Numbered from the stretch's first letter, positions 27,506-36,197 are shown. The stretch: DNA of 64,000 bases from an uncultured Bacteroidota bacterium (GCA_903887415.1 CAISPO010000037.1:186001-250000), one strand, 5' to 3'. Numbers and translations: made by a program. Notes: generated from the letters alone by a model not told the origin.

Positions 27506-28612
27506 CCACTTCTTCACGTCGCCAAACACATCATCCCAATGAAACTCTGGCACTTTAGGATTCCCTTTGTCATCTGTTACTGCCTTGAAAAAATTATGGT
27601 CGTAGCCGGGATAAAATAGGGTGGTGAGGTTGTGCTTGTGGTGCCTTGCAAAATCAAGGGGGATGTTTTTGTTATCCATATCTGATGGGCTATTAAGGCC
27701 TTGTACCAGCAGTATCGGGCAATTGATCTTTAGCAGGTAATCAATGGCAGTTGGTTCCTCAAGGCTTCTCCACCCTCCATAGCAAAGGTCATAAAAGTCA
27801 TTGTTCTTTTTGTCGGTCATATCAGCCTCTTTCCACTGGTATCGTTCCGCCATTTCTTTGTTGGCTTTGCCATCCATAAGCGACGAATGGAGATGGTATA
27901 TGGAATCCATTTTTTTATTCACATCCGATACCGATTGCTCGTTAAAGATGATGGCGCTTAGATACCCTGCATAAACGCCATAAGCATTACCTTGCGAATA
28001 GATAACCTTCTTTATGTCCTGTGGGGCTTTAGCCGCCACATAGGCCGCCACAACAGCTCCCTGCGAATGGCCATAGATATAGATGTTGTCTTTGTCCACC
28101 CAAGGCTGTTTCTTGAGGAATTTTATTACTTCGATACAATCGCCGCCCAACTTGTAAATCTTATTATTGTCGGTATATTTTTGCGGCGGACGGTTCATAG
28201 AGTCGAGCTGCAGATATTGGCCACGTTTCATAGACTCTGCGTTTAGGTCTGCATCTGTAGCATATCTTTTCAGCCCGGGTTTTGAAATGATCACGATATT
28301 AAATTCCCGTCGTGTAGCGCTATCCACACGAAAAGGGAAAACGCCACACAGGCCATCTTTCGGATTAATAACCAGCGGTACCGGCCCGGAACCCTGGCAA
28401 AAAACAATTGTTTTCTTTTTCTTATCGGGGACTGTTGTCAGAAAATAAATTGTGTCGTTTTTTCCTATGGCGACGCGATATTCTTTCAGCTTTAGGAGTT
28501 TCAGCGCCGCTTCGTAGCCGGCGGGGTGTACTTGTGCCTTCAATTTAGTTGAAAGGCATATCAGCAAGCAAGCCAGTGCAGATAACGTAATATTAAGTTT
28601 GTTACGACACAT
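27488..28612 (-). CDS. Secreted alpha/beta hydrolase
   Basis: 374 residues with signal peptide (LNITLSALACLLICLSTKLKAQ). Alpha/beta hydrolase fold: oxyanion region IVFCQGSGP near residue 70, nucleophile elbow IYGHSQGAVVAAY near 175, Asp region LLVQGLNSPSD near 300 and catalytic His in YPGYDHNFFK near 340. Resembles dienelactone-hydrolase/acyl-peptidase-like esterases; substrate unknown. Probably periplasmic. The last 18 coding bases overlap ftcD on the other strand. Confidence 0.85.
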   Translation of the reverse strand: MCRNKLNITLSALACLLICLSTKLKAQVHPAGYEAALKLLKLKEYRVAIGKNDTIYFLTTVPDKKKKTIVFCQGSGPVPLVINPKDGLCGVFPFRVDSATRREFNIVIISKPGLKRYATDADLNAESMKRGQYLQLDSMNRPPQKYTDNNKIYKLGGDCIEVIKFLKKQPWVDKDNIYIYGHSQGAVVAAYVAAKAPQDIKKVIYSQGNAYGVYAGYLSAIIFNEQSVSDVNKKMDSIYHLHSSLMDGKANKEMAERYQWKEADMTDKKNNDFYDLCYGGWRSLEEPTAIDYLLKINCPILLVQGLNSPSDMDNKNIPLDFARHHKHNLTTLFYPGYDHNFFKAVTDDKGNPKVPEFHWDDVFGDVKKWLLHLR

Positions 28613-28774
28613 ATGGGAAATAGTTTAGGCGAAGATAGGTTGCTGTCGAGGAAGGTATTACGTAATTGAAGTTAATAATGGTTAATATGCTCCGATTATC
28701 AACACGTTAAAAACGTTTGGGTGATTAAACCTTTGGCACTGTTTTTATTCTATTAACCATATAAAGCAAAAGCC

Positions 28775-29131
28775 ATGATCTCACAGCAGGATATATCGGA
28801 ATACGTAGTTACAGAAATGCCGGAATTGTCAGATGTGTGCAGTAAAGAAAAATCACGCACTGTATATGATGTTGTGCGCCATATGCTTAAGTACACCAAG
28901 TCGCAGGTAATAAAGCATAACCTGAACGCCGCTAAAAAGTGCATGGCTCTTGCCGAGCAATTATACCATAAGGGTAATAACGCAGTTAAAAACGCCGTCG
29001 AGAACGTATTTGTTTATTCTTTTTCCCATGCCTTCTTTCATGATGCTGATCAAATGAAAGAAGTATTGGATATAGTACCTCCTTCCTTATACAAACTTTA
29101 CCGTAATCAGGTCATCAACAGCCATTTATAA
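28775..29131 (+). CDS. Hypothetical helical protein
   Basis: 118 residues, largely helical, cytoplasmic, no signal peptide. Contains KSRTVYDVVRHMLKYTKSQV and PPSLYKLYRNQVINSHL. I do not recognise the family firmly; it looks like the small conserved helical proteins of Bacteroidota with a YxxYR C-terminus. Stands alone with ~160 bases upstream and a possible 8-bp hairpin (29170-29191) after it. Confidence 0.65.
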   Translation: MISQQDISEYVVTEMPELSDVCSKEKSRTVYDVVRHMLKYTKSQVIKHNLNAAKKCMALAEQLYHKGNNAVKNAVENVFVYSFSHAFFHDADQMKEVLDIVPPSLYKLYRNQVINSHL

Positions 29132-29440
29132 TTTCAGTGAGATGGCATATAATCTCTGGTAAACAGTTAAAACATATAAAATCATATGTTTGTTGTCCGT
29201 TATCGTTATTAAAACCGGTTGGCGCTCAACAAGTTATCAAAAAAAATATTTTCTGGCTGTACTAACATTTTTCGTTGCGCATACGTCTATATAGGTAAGG
29301 GTGATTTTCGGCCCTCGTATGCACAGCCCCTGTAATACCCTCTTAAGCTGCTTGCAAACACTATCATGTTATACCTTACCTTGTTGTTTTAATTAATGAA
29401 GTGGCGCCCCGGGTGCCACTTCATTACAAACAATCTCATC
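29132..29440. other. Gene-free stretch with two hairpins
   Basis: 309 bases. Holds a small hairpin at 29170-29191 (AAACATAT / ATATGTTT), and the terminator at 29395-29425. The centre (about 29220-29390) has no frame or structure that I can support. Confidence 0.5.
29395..29425 (-). terminator. Terminator of the GT-C pair
   Basis: 11-bp perfect stem AATGAAGTGGC / GCCACTTCATT with a 9-base GC-rich loop, just past the stop of the second GT-C-like gene. Confidence 0.7.
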
Positions 29441-30955
29441 TTATCTTGTAAATATTTTATAAGATATACCGTCCCCAGCCATCGCATATTTAGTAGTTGC
29501 GGGCAGTCCGTTTATAGCCTCCCTTACATCACTTAGATTATTGACAGCAAATACAGGTACGCTATCTGCTACTTTATAGGCCGGAAAGGTTTTAAGTACC
29601 CAATCCCCCGGAACGGTGGTTTCGTAGGGGAGATTTTTTGTTTTTTCATAGGGGTATGCCACTCCGGGTGTAACGAATATGGGCAATTTCTTTGTTTGTG
29701 CAAGGGTTATTGCAGCTTCCGTTGCTTTGTAAATTTTCATTTTCCTGTTGTAGCTGTCACCGGTAAAGCTGGCAAAGAAAGTGGTGTAAATATTGCCAAT
29801 AAGGCCCACATAAAACAGGGTAACGACGATCTTTGCAAACCGTCCTTTTGCGCCACTGCCAGCCAGGAAATCGAAGGTGTGAATGAGCAAGAGCGAGATA
29901 GCGGGGATGGTAAACGCATTGAGGCGTGGCTCGCCCAGCGGCAGCTTTCCCGCTGCGAAAAGGGATATGGCCAATGTTAATAGTCCTACAGCGTACAGCC
30001 TTATGAAAGCGGTGTTGTCGTTAAAATGGTATGTCGATTTGAGGACACTTCCGATGCCGAAAATGAGAGATAATATACCGAAGATGCCAAACAGGTACCA
30101 GAAAACGAAACCGGAGCCGACCTCGGCGAACAGCATATAAAAATTGATGAAGAACGACCGCCAGTTAAAACCCCCATCCATGAGCAAATGACCCCAGAAT
30201 TTGTGCATGTCCTTATCCCGGAGTAGTTGACCAACGTCCACAACGTAGAACACAGACACACTGATAACACATAGGATCAAAGGGAACCATTTCAGCAGCA
30301 GCACCTTTTCTTTATCAACTGCTTTGTCATCTTTAAAAAGGCATATAGACTGCACGAGAAGGGTGATAAAGACGGGCGCAACGGCAACCGGGTAGGAATA
30401 ACTGAAAAAGGGAACTGCCAGGAAAGACGCGCACAGCAGCGTATAACGTCCGTTGCGCAAAGGCGTACCGGTCCTTATTGCCAATAGCTCCAGGAGTTGC
30501 CATAGGGCAACAAGGCTGAGCAAAAGCTCCATGGTATATTGTTTTATCTCCACGAAATAGTCGGTGAAGGTGCTGCAGGAGATAAGCCCGAGCACAAACA
30601 GGAATCTGTTGAAATTAGTGCGGCGATATATTCTGTTCATAAGCCGGTAGCTGAGTAGGATAACTACAGTGCCCACAAAGAAGGACGGCAGCCTTAATGC
30701 AGTGTAGCTATAACCGAAGCGGGATGTGAACCACTTGATAGGTGTGATATATGCGCGGGGAAACTGCTGCATAAAATCGAGCGGGCCCCAGAGCTGTACT
30801 ACTGTTTTAAACTTAAGATTATAAATAATGCGCCATTCGTCAATCCAGAAAGGCCTAACCTCGGCAACAACCTGAACGAACCCCCAGCACACCATAAAAG
30901 ACAGTGTGCCTATAGTTGCAATGCGGATTATTTTTTCTTGATTTTTGATGTTCAT
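29441..30955 (-). CDS. GT-C (family 39-like) membrane glycosyltransferase, copy 2
   Basis: 504 residues, about 10-12 membrane helices. The first periplasmic loop carries RPFWIDEWRIIYNLKF (acidic Asp-Glu pair near residue 37), the place of the catalytic acid in GT-C enzymes that use polyprenyl-phosphate sugars. A C-terminal soluble part (~residues 400-504) follows the membrane region. Similar throughout to the adjacent upstream gene, so the two arose by tandem duplication. Both share the motif YTALRLPSF / YISMRLPAL. The acceptor (lipid, glycan or protein) is unknown. Confidence 0.8.
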   Translation of the reverse strand: MNIKNQEKIIRIATIGTLSFMVCWGFVQVVAEVRPFWIDEWRIIYNLKFKTVVQLWGPLDFMQQFPRAYITPIKWFTSRFGYSYTALRLPSFFVGTVVILLSYRLMNRIYRRTNFNRFLFVLGLISCSTFTDYFVEIKQYTMELLLSLVALWQLLELLAIRTGTPLRNGRYTLLCASFLAVPFFSYSYPVAVAPVFITLLVQSICLFKDDKAVDKEKVLLLKWFPLILCVISVSVFYVVDVGQLLRDKDMHKFWGHLLMDGGFNWRSFFINFYMLFAEVGSGFVFWYLFGIFGILSLIFGIGSVLKSTYHFNDNTAFIRLYAVGLLTLAISLFAAGKLPLGEPRLNAFTIPAISLLLIHTFDFLAGSGAKGRFAKIVVTLFYVGLIGNIYTTFFASFTGDSYNRKMKIYKATEAAITLAQTKKLPIFVTPGVAYPYEKTKNLPYETTVPGDWVLKTFPAYKVADSVPVFAVNNLSDVREAINGLPATTKYAMAGDGISYKIFTR

Positions 30956-30997
30956 TGAACAATAGTAATTCTTGGAGATTTTGATCGGGGAAATGAT

Positions 30998-32554
30998 TTA
31001 CCTGTTTAGTTTCACGAAATTAATGCCGTCACATACCACCGCTGCCCTTATCTCTGGCGGCAGTTGCTGCATATATTCATTAGTCCATTTGGTATCTGGG
31101 AGCCAGTAAACAGGTATCGGGTCCCAGGCCTTATATTCCGGGTTCACTTTCAGCACCACCTCTGCACATAACGTATCTGCTCCGGCTATCTGCTCCTGTG
31201 TTATTGTATTGAAACGAATTTTACCGGGTATGGAATCATGGCCATTTATCTTATCTCCGCGCACACCATCCGTGATAAGAATAGGCATTTTGCCCAGCCG
31301 GGCCAGCTTTAGCGCCTCGGCGGTGTTCCGGTAGGTCTTTATCCGGTTGCTGTACTCGGGGTAGGTGAATGTATTGATACAGGTACTGAGGATATTGCCA
31401 TACAAGCCAACGAACACCACAGTTGCCAGAACGTTTGCGAGCTTAATGTACCGGTATTTAGTCTTCAGGTCTTCGAAAAAGGAGATGATCAAAATAGCAA
31501 TGGAAGGCACGGTGAATGCCGTTAACCGGGCTACGCCCCCCATCAGCTTGCCGGAAAATATGAGGCATAGCGTAAGGAGCAATAACATGACTGCATATAG
31601 CCTGAAATGATCTGCTTTTGTAAGCTCCTGCCGTTTTGTTTTTACCAACGTAAATATGCCGTAAAAGAATGACGCAATACCCAGTACCCCGAAAATGACC
31701 TCGAACATAAGCCCTGAGCCCAGCAATGAAAAAAACTTCCAGAAATTCTCCATTAAATGGCCTCCATCTTTTTCATGCCCCAGCATCCTCCGGTAAGAGG
31801 TGTACATCCTGCTATCGGCCATCAGTTGCTTTACATCTATAAAGTAGAAGATAATGATGGCGGCACAAACTATAGACAATGGTATAAACAGAGATAACCA
31901 CAATTTGGTTTTATCAGCCTGCCTGTTTTTTAAAGACGCATTGGCATAAATAAGGGCTATCGGGATAACAGGGGCAACCGCAATGGGGTAGGTATAACTG
32001 AAAAACGGCGCTACTGCGAAGCTAAGGCAGAGCAAAAAGTATTTATAGTTGTTGGCCGACTTTCCGTTCCCGCAAATTTCCAGCAGTGTTACCAGTTGCC
32101 ACAGCGCCAGCAGGCTGACGAAAATTTCGACTTCGTATTGCTTCACCTGCACGAGGTAGTCGGTGAAGGTTTGGGATGAAATAAGGATGAGGATAAAGAG
32201 ATGGCTAAAAACAGTGTCGCCCGGGAATATCTTTTTTTTTAAATGGAACAGCAGAAAAATGCTGGCGATGGCCATCACAAGTGCGGGCAGGCGCATAGAT
32301 ATGTAGCTGTAATCAAAGAACGATGTGATCTCTTTAAGTACAGTTAAATAGACCCTGGGACATTGCTGCAGCAGATCGAGCGTACCCCATAGCTGGTGCA
32401 CGTTCTTGAACTTAAGATTATAGATAAGCCGCCACTCATCATTCCAGAATGGGCGGATAGGAAAGAACGCCATAGCTATGCCAAAGCACAGGAGGTATAT
32501 GATAATACCTATGGTTGCTGCTTTAACGATCTTTTCGGGGTTCTTCAGGTTCAC
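30998..32554 (-). CDS. GT-C (family 39-like) membrane glycosyltransferase, copy 1
   Basis: 518 residues from GTG 32554. A TTG seven codons earlier is possible, but GTG-AAC-CTG-AAG-AAC lines up with the ATG start of the paralogue (NLKNPEKIVKAATIG versus NIKNQEKIIRIATIG). About 10-12 membrane helices, and the acidic loop RPFWNDEWRLIYNLKF near residue 35. The loop differs at one residue (N for I) from copy 2. Gap to copy 2 is 42 bases, so they are probably co-transcribed. Confidence 0.8.
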   Translation of the reverse strand: MNLKNPEKIVKAATIGIIIYLLCFGIAMAFFPIRPFWNDEWRLIYNLKFKNVHQLWGTLDLLQQCPRVYLTVLKEITSFFDYSYISMRLPALVMAIASIFLLFHLKKKIFPGDTVFSHLFILILISSQTFTDYLVQVKQYEVEIFVSLLALWQLVTLLEICGNGKSANNYKYFLLCLSFAVAPFFSYTYPIAVAPVIPIALIYANASLKNRQADKTKLWLSLFIPLSIVCAAIIIFYFIDVKQLMADSRMYTSYRRMLGHEKDGGHLMENFWKFFSLLGSGLMFEVIFGVLGIASFFYGIFTLVKTKRQELTKADHFRLYAVMLLLLTLCLIFSGKLMGGVARLTAFTVPSIAILIISFFEDLKTKYRYIKLANVLATVVFVGLYGNILSTCINTFTYPEYSNRIKTYRNTAEALKLARLGKMPILITDGVRGDKINGHDSIPGKIRFNTITQEQIAGADTLCAEVVLKVNPEYKAWDPIPVYWLPDTKWTNEYMQQLPPEIRAAVVCDGINFVKLNR

Positions 32555-33180
32555 ATTGTAAAAATGGGGAAACAATTTCTAATTTTTTGGATAGGGTGAA
32601 AAATAAAAGTACGTTGATTTTGGAGGCGAAATTACGGCTTGCAGTGAGTGATTTAGCCGAATGTCCCAAGTAGATTATATTTTTTTGGCGCTTATGTGGG
32701 GCATTTTGGTTGGAGGGCAAATCTTGGTGCATTCCGTATCAGTAGCGGATTTTGGCTATGTTATTATGTTTATTCTGCATTTCCCATTTTGTAACAGGGT
32801 GGGGCATTGTCTGCACCTCGATTCTCTTGATTAAAAGATTTTCTTGATGTAATGTTGGTTATGAAAATGTCCCGTTTTATGCCCCAATGTACCCCATGTG
32901 GTAGCGAGAAAATTTCACGCAATCCCGATAGTTATCGGGACGCAAAGTTAAAAAATCGCCCACCCGAACGTGCCTTTTCAGGTACGGGCGGGCAAAGGAC
33001 GCTAAGCTAAGTGAAGATGCCGAAAATGGCAAAACCGACACAAAGGTCTGAAGGAAAATGATACCGCCCAAGACGATTTGTTTATGTAGTAGTAGGGATT
33101 GATTATAGTCTTGTATTAAATGATAAACGCTCTCATAAGTGAAATTTTGTAAGTAAATTTGTTTCTGAAATTAATTGGTC
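32555..33180. other. Gene-free stretch with palindromic elements
   Basis: 626 bases between the GT-C pair and the antitoxin-like gene. The left 350 bases are featureless apart from GT-rich runs (GGGGCATTTTGG, GTGGGGCATTGT). The right part (32913-33008) contains two hairpins framed by CACGCAA, CGCAAAG and GACGCTAAG direct repeats. A minus-strand frame across it (32877-33071) is not gene-like. Confidence 0.55.
32916..33008. repeat. CGCAAAG direct repeats enclosing two hairpins
   Basis: CACGCAA (32916), palindrome TCCCGATA-GT-TATCGGGA (32923-32940), CGCAAAGTT (32941), second hairpin at 32958-32993 (GCCCACCCG / CGGGCGGGC with inner GTGCC / GGTAC), then AAAGGACGCTAAGCT. Looks like an interrupted repeat rather than a gene. 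Confidence 0.55.
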
Positions 33181-33411
33181 ATGTTCACTGAAACACAAAA
33201 GCTGCATCTTATTGAGGAGGTATTAAAAACCGACAATGAAGCAATACTTGCGGAGTTGGAAACCGTGCTGAAGCGTCCCCGGAATGAGGCGAAAGCAAAG
33301 CCATTTTCGGCACATGAGCTAACCGGAAGATGGAGCAAAAAAGACGCCGGCCTGATAGAAAAAGCGATTAAAGATGGCTGTGAACAAATAAACAAAGATG
33401 ACTGGAAATAA
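33181..33411 (+). CDS. VapB-like antitoxin
   Basis: 76 residues from ATG 33181 (TTG 33175 is possible). N-terminal helix TETQKLHLIEEVLKTDNEAILAELE resembles the short helical antitoxins linked to PIN-domain toxins in Bacteroidota. C-terminal half is Lys/Glu-rich. Its 3' end overlaps by 14 bases a short frame that begins MTGNKFLFDTTVL, the usual VapC start, supporting the antitoxin call. Confidence 0.6.
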   Translation: MFTETQKLHLIEEVLKTDNEAILAELETVLKRPRNEAKAKPFSAHELTGRWSKKDAGLIEKAIKDGCEQINKDDWK

Positions 33412-33454
33412 GTTCTTGTTTGATACCACTGTACTCCCTGCTAAGACTTTTTAA
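33398..33454 (+). pseudogene. Truncated VapC (PIN toxin) remnant
   Basis: 18-codon frame MTGNKFLFDTTVLPAKTF then TAA. The first 13 residues look like the start of a PIN-domain ribonuclease, where DTNVLI carries the first catalytic Asp; here DTTVL is followed immediately by unrelated sequence. The 14-base overlap with the preceding gene is typical of vapBC. The rest of the toxin (~120 residues) is missing, so the pair is decayed. Confidence 0.6.
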
Positions 33455-33912
33455 TTGGTGCAATACTTGCGATTATTAAGTATTTGTTTCCGTATAAATG
33501 TTGCTTTGATCTTTTTATATAACATACTATACCACTCACCCGTCCGGTCTATGTACAAATAGAAAGGAACATCCGTATTGTAATACATTTCCTCTATTCT
33601 TTCTGACCTTATTGGGAATAGAACACCTGCATCTGTTATTTTTACTGATTCCGGAGCTGCTGATTCTGTGAATCCTCGTCCACACGGGACATAAATATTT
33701 TCTGAAAAACCATCGTTATTATTGTCTGAATCAAACATTAATCCTACCAGGGCATAGCCATTAATTACTTTACAGATGGTATTAAGATAGTCATCACAAG
33801 GTATAAAGCCCATGTTCCCAATGTGGGTATAGCCTTCATTGAGTAATAATGTATGAATGTCCTTTGTGAAGGGAATAAAGACTACCCGGTTTCTGTTTTT
33901 TCTTATGTGCAT
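33451..33912 (-). CDS. Hypothetical protein
   Basis: 153 residues, not recognised. Cytoplasmic, no membrane segment. Features: NRVVFIPFTKDIHTLLLNEG near the start, LMFDSDNNNDGF (acidic/Asn-rich loop, calcium-loop-like) near residue 60, and a basic C-terminus (KKIKATFIRKQILNNRK). It lies in an AT-rich accessory stretch and its 3' end meets the truncated VapC remnant, so the breakpoint of that deletion may be here. No function proposed. Confidence 0.6.
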   Translation of the reverse strand: MHIRKNRNRVVFIPFTKDIHTLLLNEGYTHIGNMGFIPCDDYLNTICKVINGYALVGLMFDSDNNNDGFSENIYVPCGRGFTESAAPESVKITDAGVLFPIRSERIEEMYYNTDVPFYLYIDRTGEWYSMLYKKIKATFIRKQILNNRKYCTN

Positions 33913-34109
33913 CTAAATGGAGTAACGGAATCTATTTAATTGTACGATTAATATTTTGACAATAAAAATTTTCTTCGCAACATAAAAATAATTTTTTAAG
34001 TAAGTTTTTTATTCGTACCATTATTTTGACTGAAGTTGGAGCAACAAGAATTATATAACTCACGAGAAAGATCGTTTGCTTTGTTTCATATTTTTAAACA
34101 GAAAAAAAA

Positions 34110-34877
34110 ATGCCAATAACTTTACTCGAACAAGATGCAGAGTTCACTCAGGTATGCCAGTGGCTGGATTCCAACATCATTGGCGATCCGATCACACCGG
34201 AAACTGATAATTTAAATTTACTGACAGAAAACAAAAAAATATACTTGTGGTTCATGGATAGGGATTGCTACAAGGGATTGAGTAAATATTTTGCACTCAG
34301 CTCTCCCGGCCAAGTATATTCAAGGTTAGTAGGTGGTAAAATGTATGATCTTGTCTATGCAGAGGATAGATGGTTTAGAACCGGCATGGAAAACGACACT
34401 TTAAAACAACGGACGGAATATCACATTGCTCAAACATTGGATACAGCAAATTTTGATTCGCTGAAATCTACATTAAGATCATCGCTTGCCTGCTTGATAG
34501 CTGACGAGATTGCAGCCCGATCTGTTAACGCGGAGGTTGACTCAATTCTGAAAAACGGTTTTATTGTTTATAAGATTGGCTACACGGAAATTGCCGCAGC
34601 CGCAAAAAGAACGTTTTTTGATCAAGTGGGATTGATTATCGAAAAACTGAACCCGTTGTTCAATGTGAGAAACTCAACCGATTTGGAAAGATTGCCAGAG
34701 ATTTATTCAACAGTGAATAACAGAAGAATTGAAGTGGCATTAAATACGCTTAATGGTTTGAGCAGAGAAGCAAATGGTGCGATGGTTGCGACTGAAAATG
34801 CAACAAGCTCTTTATTGCATAGCAAGATGAAACAAGCAATTTATTATTGGCAAGGAATTTACGAAATGGATATTTGA
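34110..34877 (+). CDS. Hypothetical protein, first gene of an unknown AT-rich operon
   Basis: 255 residues, not recognised. Starts MPITLLEQDAEFTQVCQWLD; contains KKIYLWFMDRDCYKGLSKYF near residue 45 and a helical second half (FDQVGLIIEKLNP, VALNTLNGLSREANGAM). No signal peptide or membrane helix. Followed by three more plus-strand genes with gaps of 23, 50 and 14 bases, an operon-like spacing. AT-rich compared with the housekeeping genes on both sides, suggesting transfer. Confidence 0.7.
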   Translation: MPITLLEQDAEFTQVCQWLDSNIIGDPITPETDNLNLLTENKKIYLWFMDRDCYKGLSKYFALSSPGQVYSRLVGGKMYDLVYAEDRWFRTGMENDTLKQRTEYHIAQTLDTANFDSLKSTLRSSLACLIADEIAARSVNAEVDSILKNGFIVYKIGYTEIAAAAKRTFFDQVGLIIEKLNPLFNVRNSTDLERLPEIYSTVNNRRIEVALNTLNGLSREANGAMVATENATSSLLHSKMKQAIYYWQGIYEMDI

Positions 34878-34900
34878 CAGAACGATTATTAGCTATCACA

Positions 34901-35038
34901 ATGAAAAAAAATTCTGCACTCTCAAGATTGAATAATATTTTTTATTATTCTGTTGTGTGGTTACTGTTTATTTCTGTATGTCCCTGGCTGGCCTTTTATA
35001 TATTTTTCTTGTGGCTGGTTGCGAAGTTTCAGAAGTAA
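34901..35038 (+). CDS. Small membrane protein
   Basis: 45 residues from ATG 34901: short basic head (MKKNSALSRLNN) then one or two hydrophobic helices (IFYYSVVWLLFISVCPWLAFYIFFLWLVAKF) and a Lys tail. Sits 23 bases after the unknown gene upstream and 50 before the next. The upstream extension of the frame overlaps the preceding gene and is not part of it. Confidence 0.5.
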   Translation: MKKNSALSRLNNIFYYSVVWLLFISVCPWLAFYIFFLWLVAKFQK

Positions 35039-35088
35039 ATCTAATTACTCTAAGAATAACAACTATTTTGCAATAAAAATCAAACAAT

Positions 35089-35631
35089 ATGAAAATAGAA
35101 CAACCAAATGAAGGTATTTTTAAAGGGAGAATTATTACGCAATATCAGGGTAGTAACATTGTTTATAAAACTGGTAATAACGCGATAAAAATTGAACACG
35201 TTTCTTTCTATTTCACACATCAGGTTTTATCTGAAGAAAATGAAATTTCGGAAAAAAATTGTTTGATTTTTCAGTGTAATGAACCGTATCCTGGTAATTA
35301 TGAAACAGATATATTGATTAGTCTTGAATCCAAGAACCTTTACCGTAAGTTCCATGCATACGAAAATGTCTTTGAAGAAATAAATAAAAATCAAGGTTTG
35401 CCATTACAGTTTGAATTTAATCAAGAGGTAAGACAAAAAAATCAATATCAATATACTTGGCAAGAAGGCAATCTATATATATTGGGTAGTTTTGCTTTCT
35501 ATGTTAGAACTAATGATGAAGACATAAGAATCGAAGAGTTTTCTTATACTGCTATTTTTGATAAACCTCATTCTATAGCTAAAAAATACTTTCCAGATAA
35601 CCAAAATCAATATACTGGAAATCTGTTTTAA
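35089..35631 (+). CDS. Hypothetical protein
   Basis: 180 residues, not recognised. Predominantly beta-type sequence with many Gln, Asn and Tyr (e.g. QKNQYQYTWQEGNLYILGSF), no signal peptide, no catalytic motif. Third gene in the operon-like run and strongly AT-rich. No function proposed. Confidence 0.65.
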   Translation: MKIEQPNEGIFKGRIITQYQGSNIVYKTGNNAIKIEHVSFYFTHQVLSEENEISEKNCLIFQCNEPYPGNYETDILISLESKNLYRKFHAYENVFEEINKNQGLPLQFEFNQEVRQKNQYQYTWQEGNLYILGSFAFYVRTNDEDIRIEEFSYTAIFDKPHSIAKKYFPDNQNQYTGNLF

Positions 35632-35645
35632 TAAACACTGATAAT

Positions 35646-36197
35646 ATGCCTATTATTCCACACAAATTCCGTAATCATATTGTCAGCCCAGAAACTGAAA
35701 TATTGATACTCGGCACATTTAATCCCGATGTACCAAATGGCCCTACTTTTTTTTATGGAAGACCAAGAAATTATTTATGGAGACTTTTGCCTGGTTGTTG
35801 GGCATTACCGTCCCTTAAAAATGGAACACTGCAAGATAAACAAGGATTTATGGCTGAGTACAAAATAGATTTTGCTGATGTTATACATTCAGTTCTTGTG
35901 CCAGAAGATCAGGTAAACAATTTACTCGATACCTATATTGACGACAAAGTACAAGAAAGGAAAGAAATAATAACTCTGATTAGCTCTTTAAAAAAACTTA
36001 AAGCCATATATTTTACGAGAAAGACGTTTACTGACATTCCTAACATTCATGCTATGATTTTGGCGATTCAAAATTACTGCCGTCAAAATGCGATAAGATT
36101 TTGTTTGTTAGAAACACCAGCCCGATTTACAAATGACGAGAAGCAACAAATGTGGATTAATACGATCAATATTCAACATAACTGCTGTCAGGTTTAA
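35646..36197 (+). CDS. Uracil-DNA glycosylase superfamily-like protein
   Basis: 183 residues. EILILGTFNPDVPNGPTFFYGRPRNYLWRLLP resembles motif 1 of MUG/UDG family glycosylases, in which YYxxPxNxFW follows the G-rich first motif; FADVIHSVLVPEDQVNN resembles the DVxxxxxRxGSxDxxI segment of family 6 (hypoxanthine) glycosylases, and LLETPARF occupies the position of the second motif. The usual catalytic Asn/Asp is not unambiguous. So it may excise damaged bases or be a non-catalytic relative. Last gene of the unknown operon, 14 bases after the preceding one. Confidence 0.6.
   Translation: MPIIPHKFRNHIVSPETEILILGTFNPDVPNGPTFFYGRPRNYLWRLLPGCWALPSLKNGTLQDKQGFMAEYKIDFADVIHSVLVPEDQVNNLLDTYIDDKVQERKEIITLISSLKKLKAIYFTRKTFTDIPNIHAMILAIQNYCRQNAIRFCLLETPARFTNDEKQQMWINTINIQHNCCQV

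Noticed and set aside
32913-32949. Resemblance to a c-di-GMP (GEMM-I) riboswitch core (CACGCA ... GGGACGCAAAG)
   Set aside because: The conserved AGGGCAAACC and the tetraloop-receptor segments are absent, the stem is a plain palindrome and no gene in sense follows for over 200 bases.
32877-33071. 64-residue minus-strand frame in the palindromic gap
   Set aside because: Consists of the hairpins and direct repeats; no protein-like character.
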